A stretch of 35,644 nt of DNA from an uncultured Bacilli bacterium (GTDB lineage Bacteria; Bacillota_I; Bacilli_A; RF39; UBA660): the NCBI GenBank assembly GCA_944350365.1, contig CALVOU010000011.1:1-35644 (forward strand), read 5' to 3'. How positions within the stretch are numbered: the stretch's first letter is position 1; each line of letters starts with the position of its first letter. The notes under the pieces are model-generated. The model made no database searches, was not told the origin of the DNA, and saw nothing but the letters and a program-made list of their open reading frames with translations. Both the position numbers and the translations under genes were made by a program. Of this stretch, positions 25,305 to 34,080 are shown piece by piece.

Positions 25305-27605
25305 ATGAGAAAAAAGAATAATGGATTTACTTTAATTGAGTTACTAGCGACAATAACGATTTTAGGTATTTTATTAGGAATTGCTATTCCTGCTGTCATG
25401 GGATACATGAATAAAGGAAAGGAAACTTATTATCATTCTTTAGAAGACAGTGTATTAAATTCAGCTAGAGACTATCTAATCGACTATCGAAGTCTATATC
25501 CTAGAGAAATTGGTAATACGGCAACTATTAGTGGTGAAGAACTTCTTAATAATAAATATATTACAAATATTGATGATGAAGATGGTAATTCGTGTGATGC
25601 GACAGTAATTGTCGAAAAGACAGATAAAGATAAATACGATTATCACGTATGCTTAAAGTGTGGAAATAACTATTCATCGAGTGATGAAGAGTGTAACCTG
25701 GATGGCAACCAAGGAACAACTAGAAATTATACCATTGAAGTAGAAAGTTTCCCAACTGAAGTTAGGCAAGGTGACGAGTTGGTTTTACCTAATGGCAAAG
25801 TGTACGAGGTAGAAAGCGGTGTAAAAAGGTTAATTACCGATAACCTCGAATCAACCCCTAAAACAATTGATACAACAGTTTTAGGAACAACGAATGTAAG
25901 ATGGGTATATCGATATAAGAGTACTAATCCTAAGTCAGTCAGAGTAGTAGATAAAGTAGCACCTGAAACGCCGACAGTAAAATTACAGTATGCCGATGGA
26001 ACAGAATACAAAGCAGAAAATGCTAATGGAAATATTAATGTCACAATGAAGAGTATTTTAATGGAAATTACTACTCGAGATTATGCTTGTGTTTTAGGAA
26101 CAACATGTCGAAGTAGGTATCCAGAATTGGAAGGATCGGGAATAAAAGAAATTAGGTATCGTGGTGAAACAGACACGGCTGATCGAGTAATTCCAACGAC
26201 AAATACAACGACAAGATATACGGAAAACCAGACTTTATGGGGAAATGTAAATTTAAAAGCGGTAGATAACAGTAATAATATAAGTGAAGGAATCAACTTC
26301 GAAATATATTTAGATAATGAAGCGCCGAGTAAAACAACGGTTACTTATCTAGGAGGTAGTAATAGTTGTAGTTGGAAAAATAATTATAAATTAAAATTAA
26401 ATGCAACAGATAATATTGAGGTAGCATACTATGAGATTTATATAGATGGTAATTATTATGGAACGACTGGGTCTGAATGGACACCACCAAACAATTTCAG
26501 TAATTGTACGACGACGTTTAGAGCAGTTGATCTAGCTGGAAATAAAGGAGCTTTTTCTGATGGCCATCATATCCATATGGATACTGAAATTCCTACTCGT
26601 ACCTCATGGTGGTGGGGAGAAGTGAATTTTCAAGTAGCTAGATTATATATTCAAGTAAGCGATAATGCTTCTGGGATTAATCGTATCCAATGTCCAACTG
26701 CGACCCAATCAGGTGGGTATAATAATTGGTATTGGTATAATGCGGTTTGGGACGCAGGAGCTAATGCTTATCGTTGTGATATTACTCCAAATACTTTTAA
26801 TCATTATGATGAGACTTATCAAACAGACTTATATATTTATGACAATGCTGGTAATGGTGGCTACTATAGTAGAACTTCAGTAAAAATCCCACCAAAAGGA
26901 TATGCACTTTCTCAAGTGGCAAAACCAGGTGATTATGTTATTTATAGACCACCTTCGACTAGTTATGTATCTCCAAGTTCATTAAATGGCTATGGAAATC
27001 AAACCGTTATTCCAAGTAATTATGCAGGAAGTTGGCGAGTACTATACAATAATTCTTCTTACGGCCTTCAAATTATTAGTGATCAAATTACTGCCAATAT
27101 CACTCTCCGTGGTTATGCTGGAATTAACAATATTTATGACACTTTAAATAGCATTTCAAGGGCATACATGGATGGTAGATACGCACTATCTGCTAGACAT
27201 GTAGGAACTAATCCTACAAGTCCATCAGATCCATCTGGCTGGTGTGATTTTCACGGTGCACGGGTTAAATGTTGGGAAAGGACAGTTTATATAACCGATT
27301 TAAATGGAATGAACGCTGCGACAAGTCAAAGTTCTACGGGAATAGGTAGAACGAATAATATATATTATTTAATTAGTCGTCAAAAGTACCACGTTGGAGA
27401 TGATGGTAATTATTGTGTGACTGATTCCAGAACACTAGATACTGGTACCGGTAATCCAGCAGATATTTGTCCGATTTTCTATACCGGAGGAGCAAATCAT
27501 GAAGGCGTGGTTACAAGTGGTATTCGTCCAGTCATTACTTTAAACGGTTCAACTTTAGCTACAGGTAGCGGAACTGCAAGTGATCCTTGGGTGATTATTT
27601 ATTAG
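25305..27605 (+). CDS. large prepilin-like surface protein 1
   Basis: A class III signal MRKKNNG|FTLIELL (cleavage expected after Gly7, Glu at +5) leads into a hydrophobic helix (about 8-28), the hallmark of type IV pilins processed by PilD. The 766-residue length is several times that of a normal pilin. After a pilin-like helical segment to about 75 and a Cys-rich stretch (VCLKCGNNY) come a DUF5011-like Ig module (about 145-220), a beta-rich module with TTCRSRYPELEGSG (about 255-340), one Cys-paired repeat (SCSWKNNY...CTTTFRAVDLAGN, about 345-425), a Trp-rich module (about 430-525) and a unique C-terminal domain (about 535-766) ending in RPVITLNG and SGTASDPWVI. I infer a pilus-tip or surface adhesin. 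It is transcribed alone and followed by a terminator. TGGAG precedes the ATG. Confidence 0.85.
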   Translation: MRKKNNGFTLIELLATITILGILLGIAIPAVMGYMNKGKETYYHSLEDSVLNSARDYLIDYRSLYPREIGNTATISGEELLNNKYITNIDDEDGNSCDATVIVEKTDKDKYDYHVCLKCGNNYSSSDEECNLDGNQGTTRNYTIEVESFPTEVRQGDELVLPNGKVYEVESGVKRLITDNLESTPKTIDTTVLGTTNVRWVYRYKSTNPKSVRVVDKVAPETPTVKLQYADGTEYKAENANGNINVTMKSILMEITTRDYACVLGTTCRSRYPELEGSGIKEIRYRGETDTADRVIPTTNTTTRYTENQTLWGNVNLKAVDNSNNISEGINFEIYLDNEAPSKTTVTYLGGSNSCSWKNNYKLKLNATDNIEVAYYEIYIDGNYYGTTGSEWTPPNNFSNCTTTFRAVDLAGNKGAFSDGHHIHMDTEIPTRTSWWWGEVNFQVARLYIQVSDNASGINRIQCPTATQSGGYNNWYWYNAVWDAGANAYRCDITPNTFNHYDETYQTDLYIYDNAGNGGYYSRTSVKIPPKGYALSQVAKPGDYVIYRPPSTSYVSPSSLNGYGNQTVIPSNYAGSWRVLYNNSSYGLQIISDQITANITLRGYAGINNIYDTLNSISRAYMDGRYALSARHVGTNPTSPSDPSGWCDFHGARVKCWERTVYITDLNGMNAATSQSSTGIGRTNNIYYLISRQKYHVGDDGNYCVTDSRTLDTGTGNPADICPIFYTGGANHEGVVTSGIRPVITLNGSTLATGSGTASDPWVIIY

Positions 27606-27612
27606 TAGAGTA

Positions 27613-27650
27613 AAAGAACTGTTGAAAATAAAAAATGACAGTTCTTTAAT
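27613..27650 (+). terminator. terminator between the two prepilin-like genes
   Basis: Perfect 10-bp arms AAAGAACTGT (27613-27622) and ACAGTTCTTT (27638-27647) with a 15-base loop, directly after the first gene. The paralogs are therefore separate transcription units. Confidence 0.75.
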
Positions 27651-27664
27651 TTACCAATTTTTTC

Positions 27665-27693
27665 TTTCCAATTTTTTTAGAGAATGATATACT
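27665..27693 (+). promoter_or_regulatory. promoter of the second prepilin-like gene
   Basis: TTTCCA (27665-27670) and TATACT (27688-27693), 17 bases apart, with TG one base before the -10 (extended -10). It lies 31 bases before the GTG start. Confidence 0.6.
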
Positions 27694-27724
27694 AATAATG
27701 AAATAATAAAAGGGGTCGGTCATA

Positions 27725-30700
27725 GTGAAAAAGAAAAATGCATTTACTTTAATTGAATTGTTAGCAACAGTTACCATATTGGGAATACTACTAGGAATAG
27801 CTATTCCTGCCGTTGTTGGGTACATGAAAAGAGGAACCCTAGAATATTATAAATCGTTAGAAAACAGTGTATTGAACGCCACTCGCGATTATTTGATCGA
27901 CTACCGAAGTTTATATCCACGAGAAATTGGAAATACCACTAATGTTATTGGCAAAGAGCTTATTGATAACAAATATATAACTAATATTGATGACGAAGAT
28001 GGCAACCCGTGTGATGCGAATGTTATTGTAGAAAAAACAGACAAAGATAAATATGATTATTATGTTTGCTTAAAATGTGGAGACAATTACTCCTCTAGTG
28101 AAGAAGTATGTAATATGGTAGGAAATCAAGGAGAAACTAAAAACTATGTGATTGAAGTAGAAAGTTTTCCAACCGAAATTCGACAGGGCGATGATTTGAC
28201 CTTACCACAAGCAAAAGTATATTCAGTACAAAACGGAACGAGAACATTAATTACCGATAATCTTGATTCAACACCAAAGACAATTGATACTACGGTTTTA
28301 GGTACAACGAATGTAAGATGGGTATACCGTTATAAGAGTACTAATCCTACCGTAGTAAGGGTAGTTGATAAGGTCGCCCCAGAAAGACCAAGTGTAAAAT
28401 TAACATATCCTGACGGTACGGAATATAAAGGTAGAAACAGCAACGGAAATATTAATGTTACTTCGCGAAGTATTATCATGGAAATTACCAGTCGGGATTA
28501 CGCCTGTGTATTAGGTACAACATGTCGTAGTAGGTATCCAAACTTAGATGGATCAGGAGTAAAAGAAATCAGATATCGTGGTTCAACAGATACAAGTGAT
28601 AGAGTGATTACTACAACTAAAGCAACCACTAGGTATACAGAAAATGAAAGTATTTGGGGAAATGTCGCTTTAAAAACTATTGATAATAGTAATAATCAAA
28701 GTGAAGAAATCAATTTTGAAGTTTATCTAGACAATGAGGCACCAACAAAAACTACAGTGACCTATATATCAGGTGGTAATAGTCATTCTTGGAAAAATAA
28801 CTATAAATTGCAATTAAGCGCAACAGATGATATTGAGGTCGCTTACTATGAGATTTATATAGATGGTAATTATTATGGAACAACTGGATCTGAGTGGACA
28901 CCACCTAATGAGTTTTCTAGTTGTAATGCGACATTTAGAGCAGTCGATTTAGGAGGAAACAGAGGGACTTTCTCTGATAGTCAGCACATTCATATGGATA
29001 CCCAAGCTCCAACTGTTCCGACAGTTACTTATAATAGCGGAAGCAATACTTGTAGTTGGAAAAATAATTATAATTTAACTATTTCTTCAAGTGACAATAT
29101 TGGAGTAGATCACTATGAAATGGATACAAACGGCGACGGTGTTAGTGATCGAACTGTCAATAGTAACTTTATTCCTGAGAACGGTTTTGATAGTTGTACA
29201 ACAAGATTTAGAGCAGTAGATGCTGCTGGAAATAAAAGCGCTTGGACTAGCAATCATCATATCCATATGGATACTCAAGCGCCAACTGTTCCGACAGTTA
29301 CTTATAATAGTGGAAGTAATACTTGCAGTTGGAAAAATAATTACAATTTAACGATTTCTTCTACTGATAATATCTCTATTGCTTATTATGAAGTCGATTG
29401 GGATGGAGATAATGTAGCTAATACAACAACAGGAAGTAGTTTCATTCCTTGGAATGGTCTTAGTAGTTGTACAACAAGATTTAGAGCAGTAGATGCTGCA
29501 GGAAATAAAAGTAATTGGACTAGTGATCATCATATTCATATGGACACAGAAAATCCTATTCATAGTAATTGGTGGTGGGGTGATGTAACAGCTGAAGTTG
29601 CTAAACTTTATATTCAAGTTAGTGATAATGCTTCAGGAATAAACCGTGTCCAATGCTCAACATCAACCCAAGAAGGTAATTTTAGTAATTGGCATTGGTT
29701 TGATGCGACTTGGGATAGTAGCGCTAATGCTTATCGATGTGATATAACACCACCTACATTTAAACATTATGGACAAGAATATCGGGTTAATTTATATGCT
29801 TATGATAATGCAGAGAATGGTGGCTATTATAAACAAAATTCGGTAACAATTCCTAATATGAGTTGGAACTATAGTTATAACGGTAGTGATGGAACAGATG
29901 GGGCTGTTCAGGTATGGACAACTCCGTATAGTGGAGATTATCAATTTGAATTATGGGGTGCACAAGGAAGTGGTAGTAACGGTGGTAAAGGTGGATACAC
30001 AAAAGGTACGATCCATCTAAATGCCGGAGATGTACTTTATATGTTTATCGGCGGTCAACCACAGCGAGGTGCCGGCGGTTATAATGGTGGTGGAGCTCCT
30101 GGTAGTCGTGTAGCTGCCTACAATACTGGTGGCGGTGGTGGCGCAACGGATATTAGAACAGTGAACGAACAAAGTGAATATGCTTATAAACGACGGATTA
30201 TGGTTGCCGGAGGTGGCGGAGCCGGAGGTGGCTCTTCATCAGGCGATAGCTATGGTTATGGTGGCGGTTTGGCCGGCGGTGATGGCTATTATGATCAAAG
30301 TCTTTCTTGTCCAGAAGAGAGCGGTTATCAAAATTATGAAAACGGTTGCTTTGCGCGTACTGGTGAAGGTGGTAAAGCAAACGCAGCTGGTTCTGGCGGA
30401 AAGACATCAGTAAATAATTATAACAATATTTGGTATGTGTCTGGGGCTGGTTCTTTCTACTTTGGTGGTGGAAGTAATAGTGGTAACTGTAGTGGTGAAT
30501 ATTGCATTTGGTCTCAAGGAGGCGGAGGCGGCTGGTACGGTGGCGGTGCTGGTTCGAATACAACCCTTGTGGCTGGTGGAGGAGGAGGAGGATCATCCTT
30601 CATATCTGGACATCCAGGTTGTGTTGCTGTAAATGGAGATATGCAGCCGATCGGTAATGTTTCTCTAACCGGATTAGCCTTTACCAATACCGCAATGGAA

Positions 30701-30757
30701 AGTGGAGCTAATTCTGGACATGGTAAGATAAAAGTTACGCTAATTTCTCAAGATTAA
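27725..30757 (+). CDS. large prepilin-like surface protein 2 with ALK-type glycine-rich domain
   Basis: Paralog of the preceding gene; the first roughly 340 residues match it module for module. The signal MKKKNA|FTLIELL has alanine instead of glycine before the predicted cut. After the shared N-terminal, Ig and beta modules come three tandem repeats of about 90 residues (about 338-426, 427-517, 518-608) with the pattern SWKNNY...CTTRFRAVDAAGNKS...HHIHMDT, then the Trp-rich module (about 609-705). A C-terminal glycine-rich domain (about 715-1010) starts YQFELWGAQGSG and continues with GGYTKGTIHLNAGD, GGGGGATDIRT and RRIMVAGGGG. That pattern is typical of the Gly_rich/ALK-type family. I infer a surface adhesin exported and assembled by a type IV pilus-like system. 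The start codon is GTG, with AGGGG upstream. Confidence 0.85.
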   Translation: MKKKNAFTLIELLATVTILGILLGIAIPAVVGYMKRGTLEYYKSLENSVLNATRDYLIDYRSLYPREIGNTTNVIGKELIDNKYITNIDDEDGNPCDANVIVEKTDKDKYDYYVCLKCGDNYSSSEEVCNMVGNQGETKNYVIEVESFPTEIRQGDDLTLPQAKVYSVQNGTRTLITDNLDSTPKTIDTTVLGTTNVRWVYRYKSTNPTVVRVVDKVAPERPSVKLTYPDGTEYKGRNSNGNINVTSRSIIMEITSRDYACVLGTTCRSRYPNLDGSGVKEIRYRGSTDTSDRVITTTKATTRYTENESIWGNVALKTIDNSNNQSEEINFEVYLDNEAPTKTTVTYISGGNSHSWKNNYKLQLSATDDIEVAYYEIYIDGNYYGTTGSEWTPPNEFSSCNATFRAVDLGGNRGTFSDSQHIHMDTQAPTVPTVTYNSGSNTCSWKNNYNLTISSSDNIGVDHYEMDTNGDGVSDRTVNSNFIPENGFDSCTTRFRAVDAAGNKSAWTSNHHIHMDTQAPTVPTVTYNSGSNTCSWKNNYNLTISSTDNISIAYYEVDWDGDNVANTTTGSSFIPWNGLSSCTTRFRAVDAAGNKSNWTSDHHIHMDTENPIHSNWWWGDVTAEVAKLYIQVSDNASGINRVQCSTSTQEGNFSNWHWFDATWDSSANAYRCDITPPTFKHYGQEYRVNLYAYDNAENGGYYKQNSVTIPNMSWNYSYNGSDGTDGAVQVWTTPYSGDYQFELWGAQGSGSNGGKGGYTKGTIHLNAGDVLYMFIGGQPQRGAGGYNGGGAPGSRVAAYNTGGGGGATDIRTVNEQSEYAYKRRIMVAGGGGAGGGSSSGDSYGYGGGLAGGDGYYDQSLSCPEESGYQNYENGCFARTGEGGKANAAGSGGKTSVNNYNNIWYVSGAGSFYFGGGSNSGNCSGEYCIWSQGGGGGWYGGGAGSNTTLVAGGGGGGSSFISGHPGCVAVNGDMQPIGNVSLTGLAFTNTAMESGANSGHGKIKVTLISQD
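28736..29548 (+). repeat. three tandem ~270-bp repeats inside the second prepilin-like gene
   Basis: Units begin at 28736, 29003 and 29276 and end at 29548. The last two are both 273 bases and share long nearly identical stretches, for example around CCAACTGTTCCGACAGTTAC at 29009 and 29282. The first unit is more diverged and is closest to the single copy in the upstream paralog (about 26324-26590). Confidence 0.85.
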
Positions 30758-30767
30758 GAAAAATTTA

Positions 30768-30795
30768 TTGACAAATTAATGAAAAGTGCTATGAT
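30768..30795 (+). promoter_or_regulatory. promoter of the T-box/thrS operon
   Basis: TTGACA (30768-30773) and TATGAT (30790-30795) with a 16-base spacer, beginning 11 bases after the stop of the upstream pilin-like gene. No terminator separates that gene from this promoter. Confidence 0.75.
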
Positions 30796-30802
30796 GAATA
30801 TA

Positions 30803-31023
30803 TAAAAAGCAGTGATGAGAGACGAGATTTCTCCTTCTTGGTTTAAAGAGAGTCTGTGGTTGGTGAAAACAGATAATCAAAAGGAGAAATTACTACTCTT
30901 TAGTTGGACCTTAATCGGATTCCCGGCAAGTGCCGTTACCCATAAATCAAGTGAGAAAACAGGATGGTACCGCGGGATGATTTCGCTCCTTACAAGAATA
31001 AGTTGTAAGGAGCTTTTATTTTT
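30803..31023 (+). promoter_or_regulatory. T-box riboswitch, probably threonine-specific
   Basis: The leader senses uncharged tRNA and lets transcription continue when threonine is short. The T-box antiterminator core AGGATGGTACCGCGGG is at 30961-30976. The terminator has 11-bp arms GCTCCTTACAA (30985-30995) and TTGTAAGGAGC (31003-31013), followed by a T-rich tract. The 5' part (from about 30811) has the stem I start GATGAGAG, a distal loop region and a candidate specifier loop GAAATTACTAC near 30886-30896 that contains ACT, a threonine codon. Since thrS lies downstream, Thr is the natural reading. The exact specifier is inferred. Confidence 0.92.
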
Positions 31024-31053
31024 GAAGTAAATAAAAATACTCAAGGAGAAAAT

Positions 31054-31749
31054 ATGAAAAATAATCAAAGATCGTGTATTACTAATTTACCAACTAACGC
31101 TTTATTTACGCGGTTAGAGCAGTACCAGATAGAATGCATTCGTTTAGAAGCAAAACTATTAGACGAATCATCGATTTTTCTAGAACAGAGGATAAAACAG
31201 ATAAAAGATACGATGTTTTTTATCGAAGAAATCATTGTAAAACGGATATTAGAAAATGGCGATTCTCTTCAAGTAATTGCTCGTAAAATCATCGAGTTAA
31301 ATACAGTTCAACAAATTCCCGCGGTAAGAAAAAGAGTAAAACACGATGTCTACCAAAAAGCTTTTGTTCATCGCTATTTGGAACATCGTAGTATGATCGA
31401 TTATCAATTGTTAGCGCAAGTAGTCGATTTACTTGATCTCGATTATCTACTAAAAATAGTATGTGATAATAAAAAACCACTATGTTCTTTGATTGAAGAA
31501 CGATTAGCTAATTGTTCGCTTTTAGATTTGGAAGAAGCCATCGAAAGGTTAGCTCCTGAAAAAGTATGGGAAGGGCTAATCTATCAGGATAATCCATTCT
31601 ACGAACTAGCTAAAGCATCGTTAGAAAGAAGAATCTTTAGTGAAATGTCTACAGAAACCGAACAAGAAGTATTAGCTAAAATAGAACTAGATATCAGTGA
31701 AGAAGGAGAGATGTATCATGGAAATAAAGGAAAACGAAAGATTAAATAA
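31054..31749 (+). CDS. unknown alpha-helical protein in the thrS operon
   Basis: I do not recognise this 231-residue protein. It has no signal or membrane segment and appears almost entirely helical, with Leu-rich, Glu/Arg-rich stretches ([14 protein letters not shown] near 130, [20 protein letters not shown] near 165). It lies between the T-box and thrS where Bacillus has ytxC, but I see no convincing YtxC resemblance. The start has AAGGAG 7 bases upstream. Its last 32 bases overlap the thrS start, so the two are translationally coupled and both answer to the T-box. Confidence 0.7.
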   Translation: MKNNQRSCITNLPTNALFTRLEQYQIECIRLEAKLLDESSIFLEQRIKQIKDTMFFIEEIIVKRILENGDSLQVIARKIIELNTVQQIPAVRKRVKHDVYQKAFVHRYLEHRSMIDYQLLAQVVDLLDLDYLLKIVCDNKKPLCSLIEERLANCSLLDLEEAIERLAPEKVWEGLIYQDNPFYELAKASLERRIFSEMSTETEQEVLAKIELDISEEGEMYHGNKGKRKIK

Positions 31750-33487
31750 ATTAAATCACTCTTGTGCGCATTTACTTGCCCAAGCAGTAAAACATTTATA
31801 CCCAGAAGCTAAATTTTGGGTAGGACCCGTTATCGAAGAAGGTTTCTATTACGATATCGATTTAGGAGATGCGGTAATTAAAGAAGAAGATTTAGCTAAA
31901 ATCGAAAAAGAAATGAAAAAAGGTGCGAAAGCCGCTAAGAATATTGTTCGACACGAACTAACGAAAGAAGAAGCACTAAAGATGTTTCATGATGACCCAT
32001 ATAAACTAGATTTAATCGAGAGAATGGATGAAAATGAAACGACAATCAGTTGTTATACACAAGGAGATTTCACTGACCTTTGCCGTGGACCACATGTCGA
32101 AAACACCAAAGAGCTTAAGCATTTTAAACTCTTGAAAGTAAGTGGTGCTTACTGGAAAGGAGACGCAAAAAATAAGATGTTACAACGGATTTATGGCGTA
32201 TGCTTTGATAATGAAAAAGACTTAGAAGAACATTTAGCTTTATTAGAAGAAGCAAAACAAAGAGATCACCGTAAATTAGGAAAAGAATTAGATATTTTCA
32301 TGACTCATGAGTTAGTAGGTCCAGGTTTTCCGATGTGGTTACCAAATGGTGCTACCGTTAGAAGGTTACTAGAAAACTATATCGTCGAAAAAGAAGTAGC
32401 TTTGGGCTATCACCATGTCTATACTCCATGCGTAGCGACTACCGATCTATATAAAATTAGTGGTCACTGGGATCACTATAAAGAAAATATGTTCCCAAGA
32501 ATGAAAGTCGATGATGAAGAATACGTACTAAGACCAATGAACTGTCCACACCATATGTTAATTTATAAAAATTCTCTTCATTCTTACCGTGATTTACCGA
32601 TTAGAATTGGCGAATTAGCTACTGACTTCCGTTATGAAGCAAGTGGGGCAGTATGTGGTTTGGAACGTGTTCGCTGCATGTGTCAAAATGATGCTCACCT
32701 TTTCGTTGCCCCTGATCAAATCGAAGAAGAATTTGCGCGAGTGGTAAATTTGATTTTGGATGTATATCGTGATTTTGGCTTAAATAATTATTCATTCCGC
32801 TTATCATTAAGGGATCCAGAAGATACCGAAAAATATTTTCCAGATGATGAAATGTGGAATAAAGCCGAGAGTAAGCTTAGAAAAGTATTAGATGATTTAC
32901 ATATCGATTATTTCGAAGCGATAGGGGAAGCAGCTTTCTATGGGCCAAAACTAGATGTCGAAGTAAAAACGGCGATTGGTCACGAAGTAACTTTATCGAC
33001 TTGTCAGTTAGATTTCCTTCTTCCTGAGAAATTCGATTTAACTTATATCGATAAAGACGGAAGTAAGAAAAGACCAGTTGTGCTTCACCGGGCTATTTTA
33101 GGTACAATCGATCGTTTTATGGCTTTCTTAATCGAAGAGACAAAAGGCATTTTCCCTGTTTGGTTAGCGCCAACGCAAGTGAATATTATCCCAGTCAATA
33201 TCGAATATCATCTCGATTACGCAAAAGAATTAAAGAATTGGTTAGAAAGTAACCATATTCGTGTAGAATTAGATGAGCGTAACGAAAAACTAGGATACAA
33301 AATGCGGGATAGCCAAACGAGGAAGATTCCAATTACGTTAATTATTGGTAATCAAGAAATCGAAAATCAAACGATCAGTTACCGAATTCACGGTAGTGAA
33401 GAAACTCATACCTTAGCGAAAGACGAATTCCTTAACTATCTAAATGAAGTGATTACAAAAAAAACACTACATCGTGATCTTCACTAA
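31718..33487 (+). CDS. thrS: threonyl-tRNA synthetase (form lacking the TGS domain)
   Basis: Charges tRNA-Thr with threonine. The editing domain (N2) starts almost at once with [16 protein letters not shown] and includes [15 protein letters not shown]. The class II catalytic core has motif 2 and the zinc ligands in MNCPHH, NDAHLF and LHRAILGT. The C-terminal anticodon-binding domain includes PTQVNIIPV. The 589-residue protein is about 55 shorter than the usual 640-residue enzyme because the N-terminal TGS (N1) domain is absent. The ATG at 31718 has AAGGAG 9 bases before it. An earlier in-frame GTG (31697) would add only 7 residues and lies before that ribosome binding site, so the domain is not hidden upstream. 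Confidence 0.96.
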   Translation: MEIKENERLNKLNHSCAHLLAQAVKHLYPEAKFWVGPVIEEGFYYDIDLGDAVIKEEDLAKIEKEMKKGAKAAKNIVRHELTKEEALKMFHDDPYKLDLIERMDENETTISCYTQGDFTDLCRGPHVENTKELKHFKLLKVSGAYWKGDAKNKMLQRIYGVCFDNEKDLEEHLALLEEAKQRDHRKLGKELDIFMTHELVGPGFPMWLPNGATVRRLLENYIVEKEVALGYHHVYTPCVATTDLYKISGHWDHYKENMFPRMKVDDEEYVLRPMNCPHHMLIYKNSLHSYRDLPIRIGELATDFRYEASGAVCGLERVRCMCQNDAHLFVAPDQIEEEFARVVNLILDVYRDFGLNNYSFRLSLRDPEDTEKYFPDDEMWNKAESKLRKVLDDLHIDYFEAIGEAAFYGPKLDVEVKTAIGHEVTLSTCQLDFLLPEKFDLTYIDKDGSKKRPVVLHRAILGTIDRFMAFLIEETKGIFPVWLAPTQVNIIPVNIEYHLDYAKELKNWLESNHIRVELDERNEKLGYKMRDSQTRKIPITLIIGNQEIENQTISYRIHGSEETHTLAKDEFLNYLNEVITKKTLHRDLH

Positions 33488-33498
33488 AAAAAGAAAAA

Positions 33499-33534
33499 TT
33501 TACACAATTTTATGTAAAGTTGTGTATTTTTTTT
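33499..33534 (+). terminator. terminator after thrS
   Basis: TACACAA (33501-33507) and TTGTGTA (33520-33526) form a 7-bp stem followed by eight T residues, 14 bases after the thrS stop. Confidence 0.75.
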
Positions 33535-33553
33535 ATTTTCTGGTAGAAAAACT

Positions 33554-33582
33554 TTGCGAAAATGAAGATAAAGATATATTAT
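33554..33582 (+). promoter_or_regulatory. promoter of mraZ-rsmH-ftsL
   Basis: TTGCGA (33554-33559) and TATTAT (33577-33582) with a 17-base spacer, immediately upstream of the MraZ-type operator repeats. Confidence 0.6.
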
Positions 33583-33617
33583 ATTGGTAAGTAGTGGTTG
33601 ATAGTGGTAAAAAGTGG
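33583..33617 (+). promoter_or_regulatory. MraZ autoregulatory operator (four repeats, 10-bp phase)
   Basis: ATTGG at 33583 and AGTGG at 33593, 33603 and 33613 are spaced exactly 10 bases. MraZ proteins bind such GTGG/TGGG repeats on one face of the helix in front of their own operon. The repeats overlap the expected transcription start, which suits repression. Confidence 0.7.
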
Positions 33618-33626
33618 GGGATTATG

Positions 33627-34076
33627 ATGGAATCGATGCTAATGGGGGAATATCATCATTCGCTCGATGAAAAAGGGAGATTGATTATCCCAACGAAGTT
33701 TAGAAATAGTTTAAAAGAAGAATTTATCTTGACTAGAGGGTTGGATAACTGTCTTTTTGGTTACTCTAAAGAAGTGTGGGAAGAATTAATTGCCAAATTA
33801 GAAAAACTTCCCTTTACCCAAAAAGATGCCCGTAGTTTTATTCGTTTCTTCTTATCAGGCGCTACAGTTTGTGAATTAGATAAACAAGGTCGAATCCGTA
33901 TTCCTAGCGTATTATCTAACTATGCCGGTTTAACTAGAGATTGTGTAATCATCGGTGTAGGGGACCGGATGGAAATATGGCAGCAAGAAAAATGGGAGAA
34001 ATTTATTTCTGAAAACGAAGAAAAATTATCAGAAATGGCAGAAGGATTATTTTCTCCTAATAGGGATAGTTGGTGA
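33627..34076 (+). CDS. mraZ: transcriptional regulator MraZ
   Basis: DNA-binding regulator of the division and cell wall (dcw) operon, forming a ring of SpoVT/AbrB-like domains. Two tandem MraZ repeats are visible: MGEYHHSLDEKGRLIIPTKFR at the start and GATVCELDKQGRIRIPSVL at about 75-93. I chose the ATG at 33627, 6 bases after GTGGGGG; other ATGs at 33624, 33636 and 33642 cannot be excluded. A longer frame from 33594 would run through the operator and is unlikely. It is followed by rsmH after 4 bases. Confidence 0.95.
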   Translation: MESMLMGEYHHSLDEKGRLIIPTKFRNSLKEEFILTRGLDNCLFGYSKEVWEELIAKLEKLPFTQKDARSFIRFFLSGATVCELDKQGRIRIPSVLSNYAGLTRDCVIIGVGDRMEIWQQEKWEKFISENEEKLSEMAEGLFSPNRDSW

Positions 34077-34080
34077 TATT

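Noticed and set aside
30198-30596. 132-residue minus-strand frame rich in His, Arg and Gln
   Set aside because: It is the complement of the glycine-rich coding repeat of the pilin-like gene, and its odd composition comes from that low-complexity DNA.
30812-31030. 72-residue frame within the thrS leader
   Set aside because: It lies entirely in the T-box RNA, has no ribosome binding site and reads through the structural elements.
31054-31749. ytxC assignment for the gene before thrS
   Set aside because: The position fits the Bacillus order, but the sequence shows no pattern that I can match to the YtxC family.
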